Source of the DNA: Limnobacter humi
GTDB lineage: Bacteria; Pseudomonadota; Gammaproteobacteria; Burkholderiales; Burkholderiaceae_B
Reading direction: 5' to 3'
NCBI RefSeq assembly: GCF_024518835.1
Contig: NZ_JANIGO010000001.1
Coordinates: 558,001-622,000 of the forward strand
Length of the DNA stretch: 64,000 bases
A model generated the notes under the pieces. The model had not been told where the DNA came from, made no database searches, and saw only the letters and a list, made by a program, of their open reading frames with translations. The translations under genes were made by a program, and so were the position numbers. This document shows, in pieces, positions 42,610 through 50,253 of the stretch. Every line of letters begins with the position of its first letter. Positions within the stretch are counted from its first letter, which is position 1.

Positions 42610-43728
42610 GTGATTGTAAACCACTCCAGCCCCCTGCTGTCGAATTTTGTCCAGCCGGTTCGGTTTGACCATTTCATGCAACAGGCCCTGTATCACCCAT
42701 TGCATGGTTATTACGCCCGCGGACAACAGGTGTTTGGCGCAGCGGGTGATTTTGTGACATCCCCGGAGTTGACTGCGTTGTTCGGCGAAACCTTGGCCAG
42801 GGGCTTGATGCCACTGCTGGAACGCTGCCCACCCAGAATCATCGAATTTGGGGCGGGGCGGGGGAAACTCGCATTGGATATCGTGAGCATGGCCGATGAT
42901 CGACTGCGGGAGTATTGGATTGTCGAAGTCTCTGGCGGATTAAAAAGCGTGCAGCAAAGCACGCTGGCGGCTTTGCCCACCCACCTGCGACAAAAGGTGC
43001 GCTGGCTGGACCAGTTGCCCGATCGGCTGGAAGGCATTGTTCTGGGCAATGAAGTGCTGGATGCCACCCCAGTGCGACGCTTTCGCTGGCAGCCCACGGG
43101 CGTTGAGGAGGCGTATGTTCAAACCGTCGGCGACCATCTGGAATGGCGGTGGCTGGCCGCCGACGAACGCCTTCGCATTCACGTGACAGGGCTGCACGCC
43201 CTGTATGGCCCCTGGCCAGCCGGATATACATCGGAATGGGCCGAGCAAAGCGATGCCTTGGTACGCACACTCACAGACAGTTTGCATGGGGTGGTGGTGC
43301 AGATTGATTATGGTTACCACGAAGCCCTGTACTATGCGCCACACCGCAGCGATGGCACCTTGCGGGCCACACAGCGCCATGTGGCGCACAGCGACCTGCT
43401 TGCCAACCCGGGCGACCAGGACCTCACTGCCCATGTGAATTTCTCGGCGGCCTGGCGCGCCTTGGAGGACGCAGGAGGCACTTTGGAAGGCTATGTGACC
43501 CAAGCGGGACTGCTCATGGGCTTGGGCATTCTGGAATTGGCACAACAACAACCGGACTTGACAGACCCTGTGCGAGGCGGACATCTTCGGCAAGGCTTGA
43601 ACTTGCTGCTGTCCGAAGCAGACATGGGGGAACAGTTCAAAGCATTGGTGTGGTCAAAGGGGGTTGAGCTGGATGAAAGCCTGCTCCAGCAGGCCTTGCT
43701 TCAGTACGACCGAAGCGGCCAGCTGTAA
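42610..43728 (+). CDS. SAM-dependent methyltransferase, MidA/NDUFAF7 family
   Basis: This is a 372-aa protein with the family's N-terminal FDHFMQQALYHPLHGYYARG and GDFVTSPELTALFGETLA, then the SAM loop IIEFGAGRGKLALDI, GNEVLDATPVRRF and VVQIDYGYHEALYY. Its mitochondrial relative NDUFAF7 methylates an Arg of complex I. The bacterial target is not established. A GTG start at 42610 with AAGAAG upstream is used because the upstream frame overlaps the divergent SDR gene; an ATG 21 codons further in is less likely. Confidence 0.88.
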   Translation: MIVNHSSPLLSNFVQPVRFDHFMQQALYHPLHGYYARGQQVFGAAGDFVTSPELTALFGETLARGLMPLLERCPPRIIEFGAGRGKLALDIVSMADDRLREYWIVEVSGGLKSVQQSTLAALPTHLRQKVRWLDQLPDRLEGIVLGNEVLDATPVRRFRWQPTGVEEAYVQTVGDHLEWRWLAADERLRIHVTGLHALYGPWPAGYTSEWAEQSDALVRTLTDSLHGVVVQIDYGYHEALYYAPHRSDGTLRATQRHVAHSDLLANPGDQDLTAHVNFSAAWRALEDAGGTLEGYVTQAGLLMGLGILELAQQQPDLTDPVRGGHLRQGLNLLLSEADMGEQFKALVWSKGVELDESLLQQALLQYDRSGQL

Positions 43729-43763
43729 GAAACGTTGAGCCAGTTTGACGTGGCCCAAGGCAC

Positions 43764-44504
43764 TTATGGTGCAGAGGGGACAGGACAGTCCTGCAAATCC
43801 CCTTTCGGATTGAGCTCGTACACACGCCGCAACGCACCTGCCTGGACAGCTGTGCCTCTCAACTCGAAATACACCCGTTTGGGCCCCAATCGTTCGCGGA
43901 TTTCAACACCTGCCACGCCTTTGCCCACCAAATCAGCCTGCTGCTGACGCGCCCGAGTCAAATCACGAAATAAACCCAGTGATATGGTGCCCTGCATGGG
44001 CCCGGGCGCCGAGATGTAAAACATTTCGCGCACGCCTTTGGCAGCCAACTGCGACAGACCAAGCCCACGGTCGACCTCCGCCTTGGGCAAATACACGACA
44101 TAACCAATTGGCATCTCCCGTTCGGTGCGGCGCGTTTGACCCGGCCAGGTTTTCAGTGCGTCGGCAATCCGATCCGCTTCATTCGGTACAAACGGCCCCC
44201 ACAGACGGCAAACCTGCATGACGGGTACCAATTGGGGCGTTTGAGCAGCCGCCTCAATCGCGGAATCCAATTCACGCTGACTTTGGACCACGTCAATTTT
44301 GGGCTTGGGCGCTTTGGCGGCGGTCGGCGCCACGCTGATTTCCCAGGGTTTTTCAATCTGGACCCAGTCAGACCGCCAACCCGCGTCAACCAACGAGTCA
44401 CCGGGAACTAACCACGATGACGCCCCCCAGGCCAACAGGCTCAGGTTAGCGGCGGTCAGTGCAATGAGCCACAGCGGCCCACGACGTTCTGGCTTGAGTA
44501 TCAT
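43764..44504 (-). CDS. SPOR-domain-containing membrane protein
   Basis: This is a 246-aa protein starting MILKPERRGPLWLIALTAAN, with one N-terminal membrane helix (~12-32), a periplasmic region with CRLWGPF (~100), and a C-terminal SPOR-like fold (about 150-225) including SAPGPMQGTISLGLFRDLTR. The ATG overlaps the coaX stop by ATGA (44501-44504). Placed at the end of birA-coaX, it is a recurrent arrangement in Burkholderiales. The function is probably in peptidoglycan-associated localisation, by domain only. Confidence 0.8.
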   Translation of the reverse strand: MILKPERRGPLWLIALTAANLSLLAWGASSWLVPGDSLVDAGWRSDWVQIEKPWEISVAPTAAKAPKPKIDVVQSQRELDSAIEAAAQTPQLVPVMQVCRLWGPFVPNEADRIADALKTWPGQTRRTEREMPIGYVVYLPKAEVDRGLGLSQLAAKGVREMFYISAPGPMQGTISLGLFRDLTRARQQQADLVGKGVAGVEIRERLGPKRVYFELRGTAVQAGALRRVYELNPKGDLQDCPVPSAP

Positions 44505-45301
44505 GACGACAAGTCCATAAAAGCCACGCACAGTCCGAGCAAAACAGCTTGAGGCAACACCCAGGCATCCACCAGCGCCCCGGCCAGCGCCTGAGCACCA
44601 CCGCCTGACAATACACAGCAGGCCGGTTGCCCGGTGAAGTCCTGCAATTGGTGCAGACGTGTCTGAATGAAATCCACCTGCATCTGATAAACACCAGCAC
44701 CGATGGCACTGGCGGTGTCAACTGGCCAATCCGCCTGTGCCAACGGCACCCGTGGCAACTGAGCGGTTTTGCTGTGCACACTGTCGAGCATGGTGTGTAG
44801 ACCGGGCGTGATGTAGCCACCCAGGTGCAGCCACGGGTCCGAGGGATCGGAACCGGGCACCACCGCATCCACCGTGGTGGCAGTGCCCAGGCTGACACAC
44901 AGGAGTGGGCGACGCTGCATGCGCTGTTGTGCCTGTTGTACAGCAGCCAGCATCAATGACCATCGGTCACGCCCCAACTGGCGGGGTGTGGCATACCGGG
45001 TTTTCAGGTCAGGGGTGTCGAGAACCTGAAGCACTCGCAAGGTCACACCGGCGTGATCACACGACTGCTGCACCCCATGCTCAAATGGCTCGCCAAGCAC
45101 ACTGCACAGCCACACCTCTTTCACGGGTGGCCCCATGTGCCGGGCCAATTGCGTCAAACGATCTGGTGCGGTGCTGTCCAGCCGCAGCACAGTCAAATCA
45201 TCCGTCTGAATATCCTTTAGCCCGCGGTTTGAACGAACGAAAGACAACTTGACATGGGTGTTGCCCGCATCCACCAACAAGATATCCCTGGCTTGATTCA
45301 T
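44501..45301 (-). CDS. coaX: Type III pantothenate kinase
   Basis: CoaX phosphorylates pantothenate, the first step of CoA synthesis. It has 266 aa starting MNQARDILLVDAGNTHVKLS (P-loop-like DAGNTHVK), with GRDRW (~97), GTATTVD (~125) and LHLGGYITPGLHTM (~145), all family motifs. The ATG at 45301 overlaps the birA stop by ATGA; upstream in-frame codons lie within birA and are not family sequence. It is followed by the SPOR gene. Confidence 0.94.
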   Translation of the reverse strand: MNQARDILLVDAGNTHVKLSFVRSNRGLKDIQTDDLTVLRLDSTAPDRLTQLARHMGPPVKEVWLCSVLGEPFEHGVQQSCDHAGVTLRVLQVLDTPDLKTRYATPRQLGRDRWSLMLAAVQQAQQRMQRRPLLCVSLGTATTVDAVVPGSDPSDPWLHLGGYITPGLHTMLDSVHSKTAQLPRVPLAQADWPVDTASAIGAGVYQMQVDFIQTRLHQLQDFTGQPACCVLSGGGAQALAGALVDAWVLPQAVLLGLCVAFMDLSS

Positions 45302-46089
45302 GCGGCCCTCCGGATGGACAGATCGCCCACCACCACCGATTTCAGACCGGCGTCGGTGTCGAGCAAATAAGCGCCGTCGTCCGCCAATCCCATACCGAGC
45401 CCTGTCAATAACGTACAACCACCATCCTGAACCAGCAACGGCTGCCCCAGCAAGGCATCGCGCTCTCGAAACAATGCTCGCAAAGTGGCCCATCCAGCCG
45501 GGGATGATGCGGCGTCAATGGCGGACAGAATGGCAGGCACCACACGCTCGGCCAGTTGACGGGCACTGGGCACCGCTTTGTCAGCTGGCCATGCTGACTT
45601 TAGCGCCACCGGCATCCAGGCACCACCGGGCAAGGCAGCAGGCGCGGCGGTGAGATTCAGTCCAAGACCCACAATAACCTGCATGCCATGTACGGTCGAC
45701 ACAGTCTCACACAGCAATCCTGCCAGTTTTCCGCCCAACAGCAACACATCATTGGGCCACTTCAACTGCGCGGTGATACCCACGGATGCCAAGGCTTGCG
45801 CAACCCCCACACCGGCGCACACAGGCCAATGGGGCATGGGTTGTGCAGTGTGCACCGGAAACCCCAGGGACAACAGCAAGGCAGAATCGGGCTGCGCCAA
45901 CCATGAACGCCCAGCGCGCCCGCGGCCGCCGGTTTGTACCCGGGCCAGCACAGCCTGCACACCAGGCAAAGGGCGCTGGGAATAGGCCTGCAACAACCAG
46001 GTATTGGTGGAGTCGACCGACTCAAGTTCGGTCCAATGAATGTCGGCTTGGGTTAAGATCCCGGACATGGCGAGGCATCTGGTTTGCAT
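45298..46089 (-). CDS. birA: Biotin-[acetyl-CoA-carboxylase] ligase, no DNA-binding domain
   Basis: This is a ~263-aa biotin protein ligase with VDSTNTWLLQAY, QTGGRGRAGRSWLAQPDSAL (the biotinyl-AMP loop GRGRxGRxW) and LKWPNDVLL(L)GGKLAG, all catalytic motifs, then the short C-terminal domain. There is no N-terminal winged helix, so it should not act as repressor of biotin genes. Start 46089 is supported by GAGG 9 nt upstream; ATG 46068 is an alternative. It is coupled to coaX by ATGA overlap. Confidence 0.9.
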   Translation of the reverse strand: MQTRCLAMSGILTQADIHWTELESVDSTNTWLLQAYSQRPLPGVQAVLARVQTGGRGRAGRSWLAQPDSALLLSLGFPVHTAQPMPHWPVCAGVGVAQALASVGITAQLKWPNDVLLLGGKLAGLLCETVSTVHGMQVIVGLGLNLTAAPAALPGGAWMPVALKSAWPADKAVPSARQLAERVVPAILSAIDAASSPAGWATLRALFRERDALLGQPLLVQDGGCTLLTGLGMGLADDGAYLLDTDAGLKSVVVGDLSIRRAA

Positions 46090-46146
46090 CAACGGGGCCC
46101 TCATCATACCCTTGAGCTCAGCGGCCTCCAAACCAAAACCGTTCCC

Positions 46147-47292
46147 ATGCCACCGATTCACGACAGCCTCAGTACTCGCAAGCCCTATCAGGGCCTGTTG
46201 ATGTTTGCCGCGCTGTACACCTGCGTTGTGGTGCACCTCAGCCTGTACCCCTACGCCAATTGGCGAAGCATCGGGATTGGCCCATTTGAATTTTTGAGCG
46301 GCCCGTGGATTCCGATTTATCAAACCGTGCTGTGGACTGACATCGCCGTCAATGTGTTGGGCTATGTGCCACTGGGCTTTTTACTGATGGCCGCATTGAA
46401 CCGGCGTCCATCGTCATGGGACAAAATACGAGTCTTGGGTCTGTGTGTGGCGTTGTCGTTTTCGCTGGAATCCCTGCAAACCTACCTCCCCACCCGAGTT
46501 CCATCCAAAATGGATTGGCTCACCAACGGCATCGGCGCAGCGTTGGGCATCATATTGGCGATGACCGTCAACGCGACCCCCGGCTTTGCAGCACGGTTGA
46601 ACCATCGCATCGAGGGCTGGCTGATCCAACGTGCATGGCTGGGCATGATCACCCTCACCCTGTGGTTTTTGTGCATTCTGGCCCCCCAAAACCCGCCATT
46701 CAGCACCGGGCTGTGGCTGGGTAACCTCTTTGACGTGCCGGGCCCGCAACAAAACGGTACGCCGTTCGGTCTGCCCATGAATGTCATTTTGATGGTTGAA
46801 CAAGCAGCGCCCAACTTCATCAATTACTGCACACTCACCTGTGCATGGCTGATCGGCCTTGCACAAACCCAGGCCGGCTCCCCTCGGTTGCGGCTCAGCC
46901 TGATTTTGATGTCGTTCACCCTGCTGCTGCGAGCCATGGATGCGCTGGTGGCCCAACCCGCCAATGCCTGGTGGTACCAAGCGGGTTTGTGGATGGAAGC
47001 CAATGGGTGGGGGTTGTTCACAGCCATCGCGGTGGTGATTGCCGTTGCCCGGTTAAAACTGGCTTCCCACCAATTGGCGCGTTTAAGCCTGTTGCACCTG
47101 TTGGCCGGCTGGCTCATCACCCTCTTGCTGCCTGGTGTTTACGACCCAGATCTGGACATACATGGTGCAGGTTTAGAAGGAATCTTCAGGGCGTTGCAAG
47201 AGGCCGGGCGCTGGATCAGCGAGCTCTGGCCGATTCTTGCTCTGACTGTTTTGGCCTTTCTCAGCAAGCCCGAGCGTCGATTTCGGCGATAA
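46147..47292 (+). CDS. VanZ-like integral membrane protein
   Basis: This is a 381-aa protein with about ten membrane segments. The N-terminal half has SLYPYANWR, then TDIAVNVLGYVPLGFLL and LSFSLESLQTYLPTRVPSKM, the pattern of the VanZ family. The function of VanZ-type proteins is only partly known (teicoplanin resistance in enterococci). No antibiotic role is implied here. The ATG at 46147 is chosen; birA is divergent. A 35-bp gap leads to the ferredoxin gene. Confidence 0.75.
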   Translation: MPPIHDSLSTRKPYQGLLMFAALYTCVVVHLSLYPYANWRSIGIGPFEFLSGPWIPIYQTVLWTDIAVNVLGYVPLGFLLMAALNRRPSSWDKIRVLGLCVALSFSLESLQTYLPTRVPSKMDWLTNGIGAALGIILAMTVNATPGFAARLNHRIEGWLIQRAWLGMITLTLWFLCILAPQNPPFSTGLWLGNLFDVPGPQQNGTPFGLPMNVILMVEQAAPNFINYCTLTCAWLIGLAQTQAGSPRLRLSLILMSFTLLLRAMDALVAQPANAWWYQAGLWMEANGWGLFTAIAVVIAVARLKLASHQLARLSLLHLLAGWLITLLLPGVYDPDLDIHGAGLEGIFRALQEAGRWISELWPILALTVLAFLSKPERRFRR

Positions 47293-47327
47293 TTTCACTT
47301 TGATTCACGCCATTGGGTGTGCTCGCC

Positions 47328-47639
47328 ATGGGCTATTTCGACAAACATGTTTTTTTCTGCACCAACCAGCGGGACAACAATGAAAACTGTTGTGCCAACT
47401 GCAATGCGTCAGAAGTGCATGCCCACGCCAAAGCGCGCATCAAACAGCTGGGCTTGAACGGCGCCGGGAAAATCCGGATGAACAAGGCTGGTTGTCTGGA
47501 TCGGTGCGAAGAAGGGCCCGTGTTGGTGGTCTATCCGGAAGGCGTTTGGTACACCTATGTAGACCAAACCGACATCGACGAAATCATCGACAGCCACCTG
47601 GTGGGTGGTCAGGTGGTGGACCGGTTGCGTTTGCCATGA
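47328..47639 (+). CDS. Thioredoxin-like [2Fe-2S] ferredoxin
   Basis: This is a 103-aa soluble protein starting MGYFDKHVFFCTNQRDNNEN. Cys residues in FFCTNQ, NCCANC, GCLDRC and their spacing match the thioredoxin-fold [2Fe-2S] ferredoxins (related to Azotobacter FeFd-type and NuoE C-terminal domain). RMNKAGCLDRCEEGPVLVVY is the family core. The stop overlaps the start of the next hydrolase (ATGA). The partner redox enzyme is not visible. Confidence 0.87.
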   Translation: MGYFDKHVFFCTNQRDNNENCCANCNASEVHAHAKARIKQLGLNGAGKIRMNKAGCLDRCEEGPVLVVYPEGVWYTYVDQTDIDEIIDSHLVGGQVVDRLRLP

Positions 47640-48274
47640 ACCCGAAAACACGCCATGAGATTTGGCAGGGCACCGCAGGGCCAATCGAAGTATCGATTGA
47701 TGAACCAGCCGATGGCCTGAAGGGCCTTGCTGTGGTGGCTCACCCCCACCCACTGTTTGGCGGCACGAAAGACAACAAGGTGGTACAGACCCTGGCACGC
47801 GCATTTCTCCAGTTGGGTTACACCACCTTGCGATTCAATTTCCGTGGTGTGGGCCAAAGTGGGGGCATCCATGATCACGGACAAGGCGAAACCGACGATT
47901 TGGTGAACTTGCTGAACATGGCACGGTCTACCTTGCTGCCACTGCATTTGCAGCACAACGCTGTGGCACTGGCCGGTTTTTCATTTGGTGCATTCGTGGC
48001 CAGCCATGCAGCGCAGCGCCTGCGAGCGCAGGGTGTACCCATGGGTAAACTGGTCTTGGTGGGCACGGCCACCAGCCGTTTTCAAGTGGCCGATGTGCCC
48101 GCCGATACGCTGGTCATCCATGGTGAAACCGACGACACCGTCCCATTGAGCAGTGTGCTGGCATGGGCAAATACTCAGCAAGTGCCTGTGCTGGTGATGG
48201 CCGGCGTCGAGCATTTTTTTCACGGCAAGTTGCCTCAACTGAAAGACCTGGTGGTGCGTTACTACCCTGCCTGA
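47636..48274 (+). CDS. Alpha/beta hydrolase (dienelactone-like, YtmA/CocE-small type)
   Basis: This is a 212-aa hydrolase. AHPHPLFGGTKDNKVVQTLA near residue 35, RFNFRGVGQSGG (~70), nucleophile GFSFGA (~112), Asp in HGETDDTVP (~165) and His in GVEHFFHGKL (~192) give a full triad; this HPHPxxGG pattern marks a widespread uncharacterised proteobacterial family. The ATG at 47636 overlaps the ferredoxin stop. Upstream codons lie in the ferredoxin gene. Substrate unknown. Confidence 0.85.
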   Translation: MNPKTRHEIWQGTAGPIEVSIDEPADGLKGLAVVAHPHPLFGGTKDNKVVQTLARAFLQLGYTTLRFNFRGVGQSGGIHDHGQGETDDLVNLLNMARSTLLPLHLQHNAVALAGFSFGAFVASHAAQRLRAQGVPMGKLVLVGTATSRFQVADVPADTLVIHGETDDTVPLSSVLAWANTQQVPVLVMAGVEHFFHGKLPQLKDLVVRYYPA

Positions 48275-48341
48275 TCGTTCAACCGTTGTCCCTCGGTTGT
48301 TGAAGCCAAAGCCCAACCCACCCCATCAAGAGGAGCCTGTT

Positions 48342-49523
48342 TTGTTTAAGTCTGGATTGTCCCGTTTCACCCGCTGCCTCAGCCTGCTGGCTGTTTCTGC
48401 AAGCCTAGGCCTCAGTGGCCTGTCTGCCCAAGCGGGCGTCATGCCACCCTCGCCCGAAATCGGCGCCAAAGGCTACGTGCTGCTGGACTTGACCACCGGC
48501 CAGACCTTGGCTGACTTCAACAGCCACGAGCGCCTTGAACCCGCATCGCTGACCAAACTGATGACGGCCTACCTGGCTTTCGCCGCCATCGAAGCCAAAC
48601 AGATCAAACCCGATCAAGTGGTGCCGATTTCCACCTACGCATGGAAAGCAGAGGGTTCTCGCATGTTTGTGGAACCCAACAAACCCGTGACGGTGGATGA
48701 ACTGTTGAAAGGCGTGATCGTGCAATCGGGCAACGATGCTTCACGCGCGATTGCAGAGTTGCTGGCCGGTGATGAAGCCAACTTTGCAACACTGATGAAC
48801 CGTGAAGCACAGCGCCTGGGCATGAAGGAAACCAGCTTCAAGAACGCCACAGGCTTGCCCGACCCGCAGCACTACACCACCGCCAATGACCTGGCCATTC
48901 TGGCCAAGCGGATCATTCTGGACTTCCCCGGCCACTACAAGCTGTATTCCACCAAGGAGTACACCTACAACGGCATACGCCAACCGAACCGCAACCGTTT
49001 GCTGTGGATCGACCCCTCCGTGGATGGCATGAAAACCGGTCACACCGAATCTGCGGGGTATTGCCTGATCAGCTCGGCCAACCGAAAACTGCCCAATGGC
49101 AGTGATCGCCGCCTGCTGGCTGTGGTGTTGGGCACGGCATCAGACCAAGCCCGTACGCAGGAAAGCCTGAAATTGCTCAACTATGGCTTTCAAATGTTCG
49201 ACACGGTAAAACTGTATTCGGCCCGTCAACCGATTGCCACCAGCGTGGTGTACAAAGGGCAAGAAAAAGAGATCAAGCTGGGCGTTCCCAAAGACCTCCT
49301 GATCAATGTGCCCAAAGGGGCTGCTGCCAACCTGAAAGCCTCGGTTGAAAAGAAAGAAAGCCTGGTGGCCCCCATCAAGGCTGGCACCGTCTTGGGCAAC
49401 CTCAAGCTGACGCTGGAGAATGAAACACTGGCCACCATCCCACTGCAGGCTTTGAGTACGGTGGATGAGGCTGGTTTCTTTGGTCGCATGGTGGACTCCG
49501 CCAAGATGTGGATCAACAACTAA
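48342..49523 (+). CDS. dacC: D-alanyl-D-alanine carboxypeptidase (PBP5/6 type)
   Basis: This is a 393-aa periplasmic, membrane-attached carboxypeptidase that trims pentapeptides. It has a signal peptide with ...GLSGLSAQA cleavage (~31), the SLTK Ser-x2-Lys motif (~69-72), SGN (~129), KTG in MKTGHTESAG (~230), a PBP5 C-terminal beta domain (about 285-370) and an amphipathic anchor at the end (FFGRMVDSAKMWINN). The TTG at 48342 is the start (AGGAG 6 nt upstream). It is followed by ybeD. Symbol dacC or dacA cannot be told apart. Confidence 0.93.
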   Translation: MFKSGLSRFTRCLSLLAVSASLGLSGLSAQAGVMPPSPEIGAKGYVLLDLTTGQTLADFNSHERLEPASLTKLMTAYLAFAAIEAKQIKPDQVVPISTYAWKAEGSRMFVEPNKPVTVDELLKGVIVQSGNDASRAIAELLAGDEANFATLMNREAQRLGMKETSFKNATGLPDPQHYTTANDLAILAKRIILDFPGHYKLYSTKEYTYNGIRQPNRNRLLWIDPSVDGMKTGHTESAGYCLISSANRKLPNGSDRRLLAVVLGTASDQARTQESLKLLNYGFQMFDTVKLYSARQPIATSVVYKGQEKEIKLGVPKDLLINVPKGAAANLKASVEKKESLVAPIKAGTVLGNLKLTLENETLATIPLQALSTVDEAGFFGRMVDSAKMWINN

Positions 49524-49538
49524 GCGAATGGGTGTTGT

Positions 49539-49823
49539 ATGAATGTCATTGGTTCAGACCCTGAAAAGAAAAGCCTGATTGAGTTCCCGTGCCACTTTCC
49601 CATCAAGGTGATGGGAAAGAACGTGCCGGAATTTGCGCAGGTAATTTGTGATTTGCTGATTGAAATCAACCCAGGGTTTGAACCGGCTGGTGTGAACATG
49701 CGGCCTAGCACCAAAGGCACGTACATCAGCCTGACTTGCAAGGTTCGGGTGGACAGCCAGGAGCAGCTGGATGACATTTACCGGGCTTTGTCGGGGCATG
49801 AATTGGTGTCGGTGGTGTTGTGA
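49539..49823 (+). CDS. ybeD: YbeD-family protein (DUF493)
   Basis: This is a 94-aa small protein with IEFPCHFPIKVMGKNVPEFA and SKGTYISLTCKVRVDSQEQLDDIY, matching the DUF493/YbeD family (E. coli YbeD 87 aa, ferredoxin-like fold resembling an ACT domain). The function is not settled. In many proteobacteria it lies between dacA and lipB. Here lipBA does not follow; a non-coding region and pyrE come instead. It is 15 nt after dacC. Confidence 0.92.
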   Translation: MNVIGSDPEKKSLIEFPCHFPIKVMGKNVPEFAQVICDLLIEINPGFEPAGVNMRPSTKGTYISLTCKVRVDSQEQLDDIYRALSGHELVSVVL

Positions 49824-49830
49824 TTTTTTG

Positions 49831-49847
49831 GGCTCATGATGTGAGCC
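49831..49847. terminator. Possible terminator hairpin after ybeD
   Basis: A 6-bp stem GGCTCA/TGAGCC with loop TGATG sits 8 nt after the ybeD stop. On the plus strand TGATCTTATTT follows, so the U-run is weak. It shares its stem with the terminators at 28160 and 51767. Confidence 0.4.
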
Positions 49848-49861
49848 TGATCTTATTTACT

Positions 49862-49984
49862 GCCCCCCAATAACACCAATAGCCCGGTCCTGTTCTTCAC
49901 GCCCCCCCAGCAATACCGGCAGCCCGGTCCGAACGCCCCCCGAAAGGCAAAGGTTGACCCGAGCATGCCGGTGTTGCTGGGGGC
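49862..49984. repeat. C-rich tandem repeats with a competing inverted copy
   Basis: Unit 1 (49862-49900) and unit 2 (49901-49934) share GCCCCCC, AxxAxACC and AGCCCGGTCC; a third, truncated GCCCCCCG copy starts at 49935. The segment 49968-49984 (CCGGTGTTGCTGGGGGC) is the reverse complement of unit 2 with one mismatch and a 2-base length difference, and of unit 1 with two. The two units therefore compete for the same arm. Confidence 0.55.
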
Positions 49985-50253
49985 TCGGTGCAGGCGGCCT
50001 GCGCGGTTCACCTCCCCTGCAGCGACAGTCAGGACAATCTGCAAAACCGTGACAAGCAGGCGCGGTGAACACAGCCTTCAGGCTGGCCCAGAGGTCGATC
50101 CCCGACCGCCTCTTTTGGAGGGTCGACCTCAGCGGTCGCGAGGCTCAGGTTTTGAAGCACAGATTGGCCGTCGCCAAGGGGTGTGACCGTGCGGGGCGCA
50201 CAGCCATTCAATCAGAGGGATGCTTGCCAACAGCGGCGCCCAGCTTCAGCTTA

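Larger units (their letters stand above)
49824..50253. other. Structured non-coding region between ybeD and pyrE
   Basis: This 430-bp stretch has no convincing gene; the short frames it contains (63 and 71 aa on the minus strand) resemble no family I know. It starts with a GGCTCA/TGAGCC stem (49831-49847), then degenerate C-rich repeats (49862-49948) whose sequence can pair with a single arm at 49968-49984. It continues with GTTCACC/GGTGAAC (about 50009-50069) and two competing stems (50091-50098 with 50123-50130, and 50103-50109 with 50132-50138). It could encode a regulatory RNA; 6S RNA was considered but I cannot confirm it. Confidence 0.5.

Noticed and set aside
46147-47292. VanZ-like gene as an antibiotic-resistance determinant
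   Set aside because: No vanHAX or other glycopeptide genes are near; VanZ-like proteins are common chromosomal membrane proteins.
49853-50072. Two small minus-strand frames (63 and 71 aa) in the non-coding region
   Set aside because: They overlap in different frames, have no Shine-Dalgarno and their GG/LL repeats only reflect the C-rich DNA repeats.
50091-50138. A classical H-type pseudoknot as the definite structure
   Set aside because: The connecting loop of 1 nt and an inner loop of 13 nt are unusual; competing hairpins are the simpler reading, so it is kept only as an option.
49824-50253. RNase P RNA, SRP RNA or tmRNA
   Set aside because: The conserved cores (for example GAGGAAAGTCCGGGC, GGTCAGGTCCGGAAGG, or the tRNA-like ends of tmRNA) are absent on both strands.
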